Assembly (NCBI GenBank): GCA_964035575.1
Contig: OZ037898.1
Location: 558,001 to 622,000, forward strand
Length of the DNA stretch: 64,000 nt
Source: Rhynchopus sp. YZ270_cl-10
Taxonomy: Eukaryota; Euglenozoa; Diplonemea; Diplonemida; Diplonemidae
Reading direction: 5' to 3'
Shown here: one piece after another, positions 44,401 to 54,690 of the stretch
Layout: every line of letters starts with the position of its first letter
How positions within the stretch are numbered: the stretch's first letter is position 1
The notes under the pieces: generated by a model
Seen by the model: the letters and a program-made list of their open reading frames with translations, nothing else
Database searches by the model: none
Told to the model about the DNA's origin: nothing
Program-made: the position numbers and the translations under genes

Positions 44401-44749
44401 GGCATCCCAGTGGGTCCAGCGTACGAAGAGTGTTTTAGCATACCGGCAGAAGAGCAGAATGCTGGCGTGTTGTAGATTATATTTTTTTCAGAGTGGAGTT
44501 CCACAGCACACCCGGTTTTTTTTCCGATAGCAATTACTTGTTTTTTTTTCATTTTCCAAAACACACCATATACAGCCGACTGCAATTGATAGAGGCTCCG
44601 TCGCCGACACCGACGAGACCATGTCTGTGAAGATGTTCAGCTACAACCTTGCACTCAAGAGCACGAAGATGGGCGGACAGGGGATGACCACACGCGAGCT
44701 GCTGCAGTCTCGCGGCTGCTTCACCGATGACGAAGTGTCCTGCGACTAA
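38426..44749 (+). CDS. Large disordered protein with one TPGPGAY motif and a Cys cluster; exon structure partly unsure
   Basis: No family assigned. Exon 1 (38426-41197) encodes ~924 residues, Ser/Pro/Lys-rich and largely disordered. It has basic patches, a single GTPGPGAY near residue 321 (the core of SHIPPO/ODF3-type repeats of axonemal and microtubule proteins) and a possible zinc site CIDCGQALPSEMPFC near 802. It ends at a CTG|GTATGT donor in phase 0. The last exon is probably 44576-44749 (after CATATACAG), ending RELLQSRGCFTDDEVSCD. A middle exon at about 44135-44380 is GC-rich and acidic, but its two halves favour different frames, so its limits are unsure. The large intron holds tandem repeats and a piggyBac-like element. 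The first ATG lacks an obvious upstream acceptor, so a 5' exon may be missing. Confidence 0.55.
41475..41520 (+). repeat. Motif A, good copy at the edge of the tandem array
   Basis: AAGGTGATTAAGCACGAGAG, then GCTTAGGTTCATCTTCTAAA and TTTTC. The T for C change in the inner stem keeps a G-T pair. It lies immediately before the 248-bp tandem repeats. Confidence 0.7.
42196..43795. mobile_element. Non-autonomous piggyBac-like element, 1600 bp, TTAA target
   Basis: Ends CCCTATAAGAGCCAAG and its exact complement lie directly inside TTAA duplications (42192-42195 and 43796-43799). Neighbouring repeat units show the empty site with a single TTAA, so the boundaries are exact. CCCT ends with TTAA targets are diagnostic of the piggyBac superfamily. 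There is no transposase. The inside carries five ~200-bp degenerate subrepeats and a piece related to the foldback repeat at the window's left end. Confidence 0.9.
42820..43740. repeat. Five degenerate ~200-bp subrepeats inside the piggyBac-like element
   Basis: Starts near 42828, 43013, 43218, 43412 and 43622. Each reads roughly CAGCATCGAAAG...GATGCAYAAAAGTTTTCGA, then TTGCTTCTTTTGAAAGATCG and ACGAAAATGAGTAGAACC. Confidence 0.8.
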
Positions 44750-45213
44750 AAGAGACCACACGCAGAGAGAGCTCTCTCTCGCAAAAACAGGTCTTTTTCA
44801 AAGCTGTGTAAAAAAGCTGGAAGGGGAGGGGGAGGACACCAGCAGCACACCCCCCCCGCAACATGCATGCTGGGAGAAAACAGCGGGCATTATCCTGTTG
44901 GAGGAGCGAAGTGTTACACGATCTGAACATCATAATTTGCTCAAGGGGGTGAAAGGGGGGGGGGAAGAAGGTTGCCAGGTGGAAGGTGTTCAGAACGGAA
45001 ATATTTTTTTTTTTTCAAAAAAAAGAAACGAAAAAAAAAGGATGATTCTGTTATTAAGATGGCGTCAGACCAGAGGTCCTAGTTTGTCTCTCTGCCACAC
45101 TCTGATGGGGTGAAGGTGTGCTGTCTGTAGTTGACATTTATTTAAGGTGATTGTGTATCCAAATGAACATTTTTGCTTTTTTTTTGGGGGGATTGTGGGC
45201 CAAATTTGGGGGT

Positions 45214-45324
45214 TACCGTAATCGTAAAAAAAAATGTACCGTAAAAAAGGTCGAACTTCCAGAAAAAAAATACTGAAAAGGTCGAACATTAGTACTGCCA
45301 ATAATTTTTTTTACGATTACGGTA
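45214..45324. repeat. 111-bp inverted-repeat element (TACCGTAATCGTAAAAAAAA ends)
   Basis: Twenty-base terminal inverted repeats match exactly at both ends. Two direct AAAGGTCGAAC words lie between. It is probably a tiny MITE. Confidence 0.75.
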
Positions 45325-45873
45325 CTCCTTAATGGGGAAACGGAGACAAAAAAAGGGTAGCAAAAGTGAGCCTGAAAAATGAAAACCCGACTATAGGGTA
45401 GGAGAGGAGGATGGGGGGATTGCGGTCTGTACCATCGCACCCCTCCTCCACCTGTTCAAGAAAAGGCTTTTTTTTTTAAAAAGCGGAATTTTTTTTTCCC
45501 CCAATGACGGAGGTGGTTGGTTGTTGCTGACAAAAGAGGGTGGGGGGGGAAACGGCTTTTTTTAAGGATCAGTTTTGGTTTCATTTTGCTTTTTTTTTTT
45601 TTTTTTTTTTTGTCATGATTAGGTTCTCTTTTACCGTTATTACTGATTTTTTTTTGTTTTTTCCTTTTGCTTTTCTGCCTCCCTCTTCCTCCACACTCTC
45701 TTCCTTCCACCTTGTCTTCCTCTTCCTATCTCACATGAAAGCAGTGCAGCGTTTTATGACAGTCTCCCGAGGTTGAAGGATAAGAAAAAAAGGGGGAAAA
45801 AAAAAGGCCGCAAAAGCAACGTCACTTTGGCTGCCACAAGACAGTATCCCTGTGGTATTTTTTTTTAATAGGG

Positions 45874-45905
45874 AGGGTTGGCTACGAGAGGCTTAGGATC
45901 AATGG
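45874..45905 (+). repeat. Motif A, partial copy
   Basis: GGTTGGCTACGAGAGGCTTA, then GGATCAATGG. The loop and 3' stem are kept, the 5' stem lost. Confidence 0.45.
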
Positions 45906-45934
45906 TCAATACATCAAAAAAAAAAAAGCTTAGT

Positions 45935-45975
45935 GAGGTGACCAAGCAACCGCGAGGCTTAGATTTCTTGCTCTT
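45935..45975 (+). repeat. Motif A, diverged copy
   Basis: GAGGTGACCAAGCAACCGCG, then AGGCTTAGATTTCTTG. The inner stem survives mostly; it lies ~60 bases after the previous copy. Confidence 0.5.
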
Positions 45976-46011
45976 TGTGTTAACACCTGCTTACAGTTTC
46001 CCTGTTAGCAG

Positions 46012-46066
46012 CTCCTAAGTGTAGCGCTCTGCGCTCTGGGGTTCGATAACCCGGAAGTGTCAGTGC
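46012..46066 (+). other. tRNA-like remnant (B-box)
   Basis: GTAGCGCTCTGCGCTCTGGG followed by GTTCGATAACCC resembles a D-arm end and a T-arm with an internal B box. The spacing is ~12 bases too short for a tRNA and no acceptor stem forms. It may be a decayed tRNA or a SINE head. Confidence 0.25.
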
Positions 46067-46552
46067 CTGCGTCGGCGTTTGCACTATCAAACTTCACCTT
46101 ATTTTTTCCCTTTCTTCATTTTGAGTTAACACAGCGTTGTCCCAACGGGGGGGGCATGGGAACACCCTCACCTTCCCGCAGCCCCATCACTGCCCCTCCA
46201 TCACCCTGCCCCCCCCCTTCCCTCCCCCCCAGTTGCTATTAAGACGCATGAGTGCTGAGACTCATCCTTACAGTGTGTGGTTCACTGACACCCTGCCCAT
46301 ATTCTCTTTTCCACTGCCCTCCAGCCCCCCATAGCCACCTTCCAACAACGTAGGTTCGTTCAGTATGTCGTTCCGTTGTCGTCAAAATAGTTGTGTCTTC
46401 CTTTAAGAAAATAATCAAGGAGCTTTATGTTTAAACCCCCCCTTCCTTACCCCCCTTTTCTGTAATTTAGGAACGCATGAAGCTCAAAAGATGTGTGTGT
46501 GAACCCTGAGAAGCATATTTATTTTTTTGTTCCCTTTTCCCATGCATGGTGG

Positions 46553-46736
46553 CCTGGTAACAAAGGAAAAAAAGCTTTTTCTTTTGTTACTTTTGAAAGA
46601 TGGGAACATTTGTGTTGATCCCTCACCATATATTATCAATTTATTGATTGCATATGATGAAAATACTTTTGTTACTTTTGTAAAAAAACGTGTAATGACG
46701 GCTTGAGTTTGCTACACTTTTTTGCTTGTTACCAGG
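46553..46736. repeat. Small inverted-repeat element with CCTGGTAACAA ends
   Basis: Eleven-base terminal inverted repeats 184 bp apart enclose a near-perfect internal palindrome around AAGCTTTTTC near 46574. Confidence 0.5.
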
Positions 46737-47442
46737 GGGGCAACAAGGCCACCGTGTGGGGTTTCCCTCCGAGGAGGTGTTGGGAAGGTGTGTTCTAGTT
46801 CTAAGTGAAAAGGCACGATCGGGCCCATCGTGTTGTTGTTGAAACACAAAGGAAAGATTGAGGGTTAGGGTGGGGTGGGTAGGGAGGGGAGGGGAGGGGG
46901 GGGATAATTAAGCATAAAGTCACCTCGTTTTTTTTCTTTTTTTTTTTTTTCCTCTTTTCGTATGGCTCCCGCGGGAGTAAGGGAAATATAGTTGTGTGTA
47001 GCGAGATTCATCTCACAATTTTTCATGGGTTTTTGTTTTTTGCATTTTTATTTTTTGCTGTTCCCTTCAGCGAAGGGAATTTTTCTTCTTCGAAAAAGGA
47101 AAGTTGGGAACATTTTTTGATCCCCATATACCTATGCTATCAATTTATTGAATAGCATTTTGGTGAAATACTTTCTTCGATCAGTGTGTCGGTTGCGGGT
47201 TGGAGCTAACAACAAAGCTTTTTTTTTTTTTTGTACTCACCCCTTCACAGGTTTTTGTTGTTTGTTTCAAATATCAAACGCTAAAACAGTTTTGAGTGTA
47301 CACACAAATCACCAATATTAACACAACAACGCGAACAGAACAAAATCCGTCGCACAACAAACACCGGCGGTGTAAAACCTACGGCGCATTTTTTGGGATT
47401 TCAAAAAAACCCTAAGGAGAGAGAGAGAGAGAGGGGTTTTTA

Positions 47443-47592
47443 TTATACCTACAAAGCGTAGCTTAAAGGAGAAATAGTTCCTCAGATACGGTCGCCAATC
47501 ACCCCCCCCTCCAACAGGGTAATTGTGCAATCAACGGAAAAACTTTTTTTTTTCCCCTTTTACTTACCTATCAGAGTTACTATTTTTTTTTT
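47443..47592 (+). repeat. Dispersed repeat, partial copy (right half)
   Basis: Nearly identical to 50138-50290: AAAGGAGAAATAGTTCCTCA, GATACGGTCGCCAATCAC, a C run and CAACAGGGTAATTGTGCAAT are shared in the same orientation. Confidence 0.8.
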
Positions 47593-48276
47593 TTTGCCCC
47601 ACCGATGTTTGTTGTGTGACTGTAACTAATTTTCCAATGATCATTACTATCCCCCACAGGGTTTTTTTTGTTTTTTTGTTTTTTTGTGTTTTCGGTATTA
47701 ACACAAAGCAAGGTTGGCAGTGCCTGCGTCCGTAGCAACGTTTGCACTTTTAGTAGAATGACCTCACCCCTAGAGGCTAAGGTACATCTGACTAACAATT
47801 CTCTCTCTTTTTTTTTTTGTTTTTTGGGTTCTCAAGTACGCTTTCCAGTTTTTTTTTTGAAGTTTTTATTCATCTCCCCCATGTCTACATTTTTTGCTTT
47901 TTTTTTTGGTTCTCAGCTCCCCCTCTTTTTTCAACGATTTTTTTGGCGTTTTTTTTTTTATATTATTTGGCGCAGGTATGTTTGAAACGGTATCTCGCCC
48001 CACCACCACCACCACCACCCCAAACGTGCCACGTTCTCGTGGCATATTTGTGGTGGCTAGAGTGCATTGTTTTTATATTTAGAGGTTGTAAAATGAGTGT
48101 GTACGAGAGGTGCACACTCATCTTGCAAAGTTTTCTGTAGATGGGTTCACATTGGTCAACTTTTTTCTCTCTTTTTGCTTACTGTTTGTGTTATAAATAG
48201 TAAGTATATGAATGTATCTCTTTTTGTGTTTGCCTAACGAAAGCTGCGATACCGCCGTTTTTTCTCTTTTTTCTTT

Positions 48277-48558
48277 TTGTATCATGACGTACGATGTTCG
48301 AGTCGGATTGGGGAATCGGAAAAAGACCTAACGTGGGTCAGGACAAGAGATGGTTTTGTTCGCGAAGGTGTGGAGCTTAGGTTTCATTTAGCGATTTCCT
48401 CCCCCTTTTTTTTCAAGGTGACTAAACAGGGGGTATACATTTGCTTTTTCTTTTTCTTTTTTCTTCGAGTACGCGCGTATGATGGACTTAACATCGTTTT
48501 GAAACCCGCTGTGGTGCAGGACCCCACAACAGTCCTGGCAGCGGATCGATGTAAATGA
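48277..48558 (+). CDS. Possible small gene or exon, doubtful
   Basis: An open frame of 93 codons ends VRAYDGLNIVLKPAVVQDPT...CK with a stop. The first and last thirds have coding-like composition, but the middle is T-rich with a degenerate motif A (48415), suggesting two exons around a short intron. An alternative start, ATGACGTACGATGTTCGAG at 48284, opens another short frame. No family recognised. Confidence 0.25.
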   Translation: MYHDVRCSSRIGESEKDLTWVRTRDGFVREGVELRFHLAISSPFFFKVTKQGVYICFFFFFFLRVRAYDGLNIVLKPAVVQDPTTVLAADRCK

Positions 48559-49068
48559 GTCGTGTTGAGGTGAGGGGAGAGATTTTTTTGTTTGGTGGAC
48601 TCCAACGGATGATAACAAGAATATGGGTTTTTTAGGTTTCTTCTTACTGACCTTTCCCATTTATTGCTTTGTCTCTCTTGCTGCTGTAGCCAGTCTTCTC
48701 CCCCCCCTCGAAATATGGAACGTGGTAAATGGGTCATCGTATTGTCGATATGATTTCAGTTTTTTATTGCCTCCAAATATTGTGCCTCAAGCCAAAATGC
48801 CTTAGGGGGGCAGGAAATAAAGTAGGTTTTTTTCCCTGCATTTTTTAGCCGTAAATGGCTGGGGTGTGCTGTTTTTTTGATTTTTTGCCTTCTAAGGTGC
48901 GCCTCCGTACTAACTAGACTCTCGAAAAATTTTTTGGTCATACCCCTAAAAGTGCCCAATTTTGCAATTCCAGCAAGAATTTAGCAGTTTTGAGCCTTTC
49001 TAGGGGTCTAAAACGCGTTTTTGAGGTTTTTTTCCACCCAAAAACCACTTCCCAGAGGGCACAAGATC
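48559..49068. other. Intergenic, no gene supported
   Basis: A 60-codon hydrophobic ORF at 48623-48805 resembles a signal sequence but has no continuation. 48950-49030 (TTAGCAGTTTTGAGCC...CTAGGGG) has an inverted relative near 50950-50990. Confidence 0.3.
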
Positions 49069-49320
49069 ATGCCAAGGACTACCAAGAAGCAGGCCACAGA
49101 TATCTATGAGGATGCTCAGAAGAAGGCCCCCACAAAAGAAACCCATGACATTGCTTTGCAAGGATTTCTGAAATGGTCGAAGATCAAGTCCCGCAAGCCA
49201 CGTGAGAAGATTACACCGCTACTTCGATCACTTGCACAAAGAACGGAAATTGAAGTCGAACACCATCTGGAGTTACTTCAGCCGTCTCAACAAAAAACAC
49301 TAACAAAAGTATTCAGACAT
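49069..49320 (+). pseudogene. Fragment resembling the N-terminal domain of a tyrosine recombinase (broken)
   Basis: About 250 bases encode segments (such as ALQGFLKWSKIKSRKP) that look like the SAM-like core-binding domain of tyrosine recombinases from Crypton- or DIRS-type elements. The catalytic domain is absent and the frame is broken at least once, so it is a truncated relic. Family assignment is tentative. Confidence 0.35.
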
Positions 49321-49467
49321 ACAAAAAGACCCTCCTCCCCTAGTTTTCGGCTTCATTTCTTATTGTACGGCACCCCAAGCACCCACCAACAGATGTGCAC
49401 ACGCGGTGGGTCAAAACCCCCTAAAATTTTGGCTTTCGGCACTATTTGGAGGCAATAAAATTACAAA

Positions 49468-49611
49468 CTCCTGGGAGAAATTGAAGATTTTTCCCCTTGG
49501 GGGGTGCCAACTCCCTCGGATTTGTATTTCCCTCGCCTTCGGCTCGGGAAATACACATCCTTGGGAGTTGCACCCCCCTCGGGGAAAAAAAGCTTCAATT
49601 TCTCCCTGGAG
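49468..49611. repeat. Hairpin repeat with TCGCCTTCGGCTCG centre
   Basis: Arms of ~65 bases (CTCCTGGGAGAAATTGAAG at the left, its near complement at the right) enclose CCCTCGCCTTCGGCTCGGG. Same architecture as 7846-7992 and 51311-51439. Confidence 0.75.
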
Positions 49612-49855
49612 TATATAACTATTTTTAAATGTTAAAGCACAAGAGAGGGTAGCACCAAATGTGGCGGAAACACAAAGAGGCAGCTACTCTCTGCACACAA
49701 ATTTATTGCTTTTTACAGCACAGAGTCACACATCGAATCCTTTTTTGCGGAGCAAAAAAGGAAAAATGGCGCCGCAGGCAAAAAAAAATTGAGGTACAGC
49801 CTGGATGGTGCGGTCAGCAACCCAGTTCCCCATGGTACTCTCGTGGTTCAACCAT

Positions 49856-49886
<31 letters not shown>

Positions 49887-49949
49887 GAAAATTTTCAGAC
49901 TTCTGTTGCGCCGCAACAGAACTTTATACGGTAGCGGAGCCCCTGTTTG

Positions 49950-50290
49950 TGTTATCAAGCATTGACGAATAGAAATGGAAAACGACGGATGGTGCGTGCC
50001 CGCTTTAGCGTATTGTTTTTCCACTAACACCACTCACATTCATCAGTGAAAAACACAAACCTTTTGCGGTGCGATAGACGAAAAAGTGTTTTCTTTATTT
50101 CATTTAACTGTCATATCCTGAAGTCGTTTTCTATTTTTATATACCTACGAAGGGAACCTTAAAGGAGAAATAGTTCCTCAGATACGGTCGCCAATCACCC
50201 CCCCTCCAACAGGGTAATTGTGCAATCAATGACACAACCTTATTTTTTTCCCTTTTACTTATCAGAGTTACTATTTATTTATTTTTTTGA
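49950..50290 (+). repeat. Dispersed ~340-bp repeat, fullest copy
   Basis: The left half matches 20433-20622 and the right half 47443-47592, so this copy joins the two partial ones and shows the full unit. It ends in T-rich sequence. It could be a SINE-like or MITE family; no inverted ends seen. Confidence 0.65.
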
Positions 50291-51310
50291 ACAAAAATAG
50301 AAAACAAAACAAAAATGGAGGAATAAAAAAAGGGTAGGCATGCCTTCTGCAGTGGGGTTTTGAGTACAGATCTTTACCCTGTAGGTGTAAAGTGATTTGT
50401 CAATACAATCTTTGCACAGTAGGTGGCTAAGCACAGAGAGGCTTAGGTTCATCTTATAAACTTTTATTTTTTTAAAAATGAAGACAAAAAAAAACCTTCA
50501 GGTAGGTTATGTAAACTGTCTTAATGAGTAATCATCCCTCCCCTTTCCCCTCCTGATATTCCCCGCAAAAAAAAAAAAAAAAAAGCACCAAAAAAAAAAA
50601 AAAAAAAAAAAAAAACGAAGCAATCTTTTGGCCTTCATAGAAAGGCAGAGCGAACTGATTTTCTTTTCATATTTTTTTATATATTTTTTATCGTGTAATT
50701 TTTGACTCGTGTACAAATCCTTCAGGAAGAACCAAAAATTATAATCTGGGAGCGTGTAATTATTACCAAGCGTGTAATTATGAATCGTTAGCGATTTGCG
50801 ACCAAAAATGTCAGCCGTGTAATTATGGGTAATAATTACACGCTCAAACCCACTTTTGGTGATCCTAAGTCGCCAAAGGGAAAGGGACTCTGCAAAATTT
50901 TTTTTCCCCCCTATAAGGGTTAATTTCGACGATTTGAGCCCATTCAAAGCAAAATTTGACCTATTTGAGCAGTTCTAGGCCCCTCAAACACGTTTTTGAT
51001 TATCCGCCAAAAAAAAAAAAAAATCCCGGAAAAACACACCGGAAACCTCAACTTCACGCTTCGCATCGTCCAAGGATAGACAGTTGTTACCAACTTGTTG
51101 AAATGTGATTCCCAACCCCAAACCAAAAATGATCACAAATAATTATACCCTCCCACTTTTTCGGTTCAACATCCATACTTCGGCACATTTCCCACACCCC
51201 ACATACACCCTCCCATCATCGACATGCACAGTGACTGGAGGGTGACGGGGACTCGCCGGATTTGTACACTCGTCAAAAATTGCACGATAAAAAAAAAACT
51301 AATTATGTGA
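50291..51310. other. Intergenic with AT-rich repeats
   Basis: Contains a motif A copy, long A runs near 50565-50615, four copies of CGTGTAATTAT words between 50690 and 50860, and CCCCTATAAGGGTTAA near 50912. No gene seen. Confidence 0.4.
50421..50466 (+). repeat. Motif A, good copy
   Basis: AGGTGGCTAAGCACAGAGAG, then GCTTAGGTTCATCTTATAAA. The inner stem CTAAGC/GCTTAG is intact and followed by a T run. Confidence 0.75.
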
Positions 51311-51439
51311 AATTATTACCAGATAATTACACTTAGGTGTGTTTTTTGTCACTTGTTCCCTAAACCCACTCGCTTCGCTCGTGGGTTTAGGTCACTCGTG
51401 ACAAAAAACACACCTGCGTGTAATTATGGGGTAATAATT
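51311..51439. repeat. Hairpin repeat with CTCGCTTCGCTCG centre
   Basis: Arms AATTATTACC...AGGTGTGTTTTTTGTCAC pair around CCCACTCGCTTCGCTCGTGG. Outer words (GTGTAATTAT) recur upstream at 50690-50860. Confidence 0.7.
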
Positions 51440-51705
51440 ACCCAATAATTATATATATTTTCAATCTGTAAAAAAAAGTAAATGACAACAACACCAAAAA
51501 ATTTAAAACAAACAAAAAAACAAACAAAAACAAAAAAAAAACAGAAAAAAAAAACCAAAAAAAAAAACACAACAAAAAAAAACAACAAAAAACAAAAAAA
51601 CCGATTCTTTTTTTATATATTTCAAATCAAACCTACCCAACACCCCAAATTATTCCCCCACTCCTCCAGAAACAAATTTTTTTTCCCCCCCTCCTCTCCT
51701 CCCTC

Positions 51706-53363
51706 ATGAAGGGTGTTCTCGCACGATGGGTTGATGATAGAGGGTTTGGTTTTATTAAGGTTGAAGGGGGTGTTGATGATTTATTCGTACATTGGAGTGA
51801 TTGCAAGGAAGTAGCACGCGCGTCTGGTGCCAATACCAGCGGCCTTACTGTTGGTATCGAATTACAATTTGAAATTTCCGACGGACCAAAAAAGAAGGCC
51901 ATCAATGTTCGCCCCTTGAACGCCCCCACCCCTACCCCCACCACCACCACCACCACCACTTCTAGCAACAAAACAATATTCTTCAAACCAAACGGCAGAG
52001 TGGTCGGGGTTGCTGTATTCCTCATCCGAACCCATGCCGGAGTTGAGGAGGTTCTGCTGTGCTCTAACCCTCCAAAAGGCAACTGGGAAAGTAGTGGATT
52101 CCTATCGGAGCCTACAGAACGATGCATATTTGATCGGGATGATGACAAAGAGGCCGCAACCGACCTCACCTCGGAGAACCCAAGCTCTCACGCAGTGGCG
52201 AGTATAGGAGCGGTGTTGGGAGTGTCCAACCTGGAAGAGAACGCTCATATTAGTGTCTTTACGGTTTCTTCGGCGAAATGTTTTCAAACAGTTTACGTAA
52301 GATGTCCAGACACCATCTCCATTGAATTGACCAAGCGAGCCTCTGACCACATAGAAGAAAAAGGGAGTGAGACGGAGGGCGGCAGTACTGGATATGAATC
52401 TACTGCATGGTTTCCCATAGTGGACGTCACTGCGAAGGTAACAGGAGAAAAGATCCTGCAACACACAGAACAGCGGGTGCACTTTGTAATCTCAAACCGG
52501 AAGGTGCGTGGTGCGCTGGGGTTGGGATGAGGGGGGGGGGAAAAGGGGGTGGGGGAATGGTGATGGTGTGGCTTACCTCAGTGGGAGGGGGTTTTGTTCA
52601 GAATGTAGTCTTTTTGTCGAGAGGAAATGCTTTCGTTCGATGAACTGTATTAAAAAAAAGATTTGCGTTGTGTGATTTTTTTATACCTCATTTTCTCCAA
52701 TACCGTCCGTTGGTTGTACGATGAGGCGGGTTTTGCCCTTTCAACATCTCCTTATTCCCGAAGAGATTAGTACCTGCATTCCTTAGGAGAGATTGTGGGT
52801 CAAAGGATTGAAAGTGCAATGTAGTACGACACGACACTCCAATCATTTACTCCACAGAGGGGGGGTGTGTGTAAGAACAGTATAAAATAAACCATTTTGC
52901 ACCGTACAAAAGGAAAAACACATTTCTACCGATTCTCATGGACTTTGCAGAGCTGAAGGTGTGCGCTGCGCTCTCGGACGGAGGTATGGAGAAAAAAAAA
53001 ATGAGATTTTGCGAGGTATCTGTGTGATGAGTTTTGGCAAATGCGTTGCCTTTCTCTGTTGTGTGAGGTCATAACCCCTACCCTGCCCAAGGTGTGGAGA
53101 GGGGACCCTTCAACCTCATTTCTCTGTCCCAGCATGAAGGTTTTTTTTCTCTTTTCCACCCAGGGTGTTGTTATACATTTTTTGTCGATTTCTCAAAGAA
53201 CCTTCCAATGTGTGATGTGAGTACATAATCAGGGGTTTTAAAATATTCGCCGTCCACAGCCGGGCAAGATGCATTAGGAGAGCTGCTGAAATTTGCAGTA
53301 GAGCCAGTTGAGTTCCCTGTCCACGTAGACCCCATGGATGCGATGTCATACCGTCGCCTGTAA
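51706..53363 (+). CDS. Cold-shock-domain protein with Nudix-like second half (three exons)
   Basis: Residues 1-~70 form a cold-shock domain: GVLARWVDDRGFGFIKVEGG followed by DDLFVHWSDCK keeps the RNP1-like FGFI and RNP2-like LFVHW nucleic-acid-binding strands. A Pro/Thr linker follows. Residues ~95-265 resemble a Nudix fold (VVGVAVFLIRTHAGVEEVLL near the start, STAWFPIVDV near the end) but show no GX5EX7REUXEEXGU box, so hydrolase activity is unlikely. Exon 1 (51706-52503) ends NRK|GTGCGT. A 31-base exon (52953-52983) and a last exon (53260-53363, ending HVDPMDAMSYRRL) restore one frame of 310 codons. Without splicing the frame stops eight codons later. Probably an RNA-binding regulator. The 5' acceptor may be CTCCTCCAG near 51669. 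Confidence 0.65.
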
Positions 53364-53982
53364 AGGGATCTGGTTGAGTATTCGCGTTTCTTCTCGTTCC
53401 TAATCTGTGCTTGCACTTTTTTGACCGCATTTAACTACTATTTACTTTGTGAGTGCACGCGGTCATTGCATTGCAAGCGGTACATAGAGAAAAAAAAGGT
53501 GTGAATGGCTTTAGGGAAGGTAGGAGCTTGACGCCATTTCAACATTTTTTTCTTCTTTGGGAAATAGTCAGTACCCTACCCTTTTTTGAAATGGTCAGAT
53601 ATACCCAGAAAGAAAACCCAGAAATAGGGCGCAACTGATCATATCTGAACTTATTTTTCGGGTATATCCCAAACTTATTTTGGGTCCTGGAGGGTTTTTT
53701 CTTTTCTTGTACACAATGCATCACATTATTTCTGTTCTGTGTTGTCTTCATTGTGCCACTTTCCTTTGACCCCCCCCCTTATTATTTTTTTTTTGTGAGA
53801 AACCCCATTGACTGTTTCCGTGAGCCGCCTTTTATGTTCTCTTTACTATTTTATGCCATGTGTTTGCCCTGTTTTATTTTTTTGAAAGATGAAATTCAAT
53901 CCACATTTCACCATTTTTTTGAGGCAACGAGAGGCTGAGGTTCATCTTAAACTACTGTTCTCTTTTGCGGTGAAACGTACAT
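53364..53982. other. Intergenic spacer
   Basis: No gene seen beyond short ORFs. A degenerate motif A copy ends just before the left end of the 2.26-kb element. Confidence 0.4.
53921..53960 (+). repeat. Motif A, partial copy
   Basis: GAGGCAACGAGAGGCTGAGG, then TTCATCTTAAAC. The 3' half is well kept. Confidence 0.5.
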
Positions 53983-54690
53983 CATGGATGTAGAAAGTAC
54001 GTGACGAAAAAAAAGTACTTTTTTTCCAAAAATCGGGTTACGTGATACTTCACGTACGTGACGTTTTTTGACACCGATTTTAGAAATTTTGTGTTTTTTT
54101 GGCAGTAAATCAACTTCCACTCCACTAATCTAATCGAGTAAAAATATGGTGGACTCAGCGGAGGTCAGTCCCGGCGGGGAAAATGCAGAAATCAGCACAA
54201 TAGTGCCTTTGTGAGATGCTTAAATGCAAAAATGGACCCCATGTTTGGGTGTATTTTTTAGGGGTCCCACGGAGGACGTGATTTTGAGGTGAAAATTTTT
54301 GTCAAAAAAAATGTGAAAAATTACTATGTCGAGCTTTTGTGTGAAATAAAGCCATTGCAGAAATTTTTGAGTGTTTTTGACCATCTGTGGGTAGCGCATA
54401 TTTTTTCTAGCAAAAGTGGATTTTTTGGGAAATTTTTGGGAATTTTGCACTTTTGTCGGAAATGGAAAAATAATACCACAGTGAAGTTATGGGTGCAGGG
54501 TTTTTTTCGGGTTTTGTATTTGCACGATCTGGTGTAAATGAAGTGAGTGCCTGAAATTTTGACGACTTTCGAGACAATTTTTCGAACTCACAAAAAATTG
54601 TCGGGAGGGGGGATTTTCGGGAATTTCAGGATTTTTGACCGAAATCTGAATTTTTTTGTAAGGTGGACTCGAAGAAAACCTTGAAAAATT

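Larger units (their letters stand above)
44750..48276. other. Repeat-rich intergenic region without a supported gene
   Basis: Homopolymer-rich sequence with several small inverted-repeat elements, two motif A copies and scraps of dispersed repeats. 46120-46340 is C-rich. A 46-bp word around 46058 (CAGTGCCTGCGTC...GTTTGCACT) recurs at 47719. A pair of diverged direct repeats, each with GGGAACATTT...GATCCC...TATCAATTTATTGA, lies near 46600 and 47100. No exon is credible. Confidence 0.45.
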
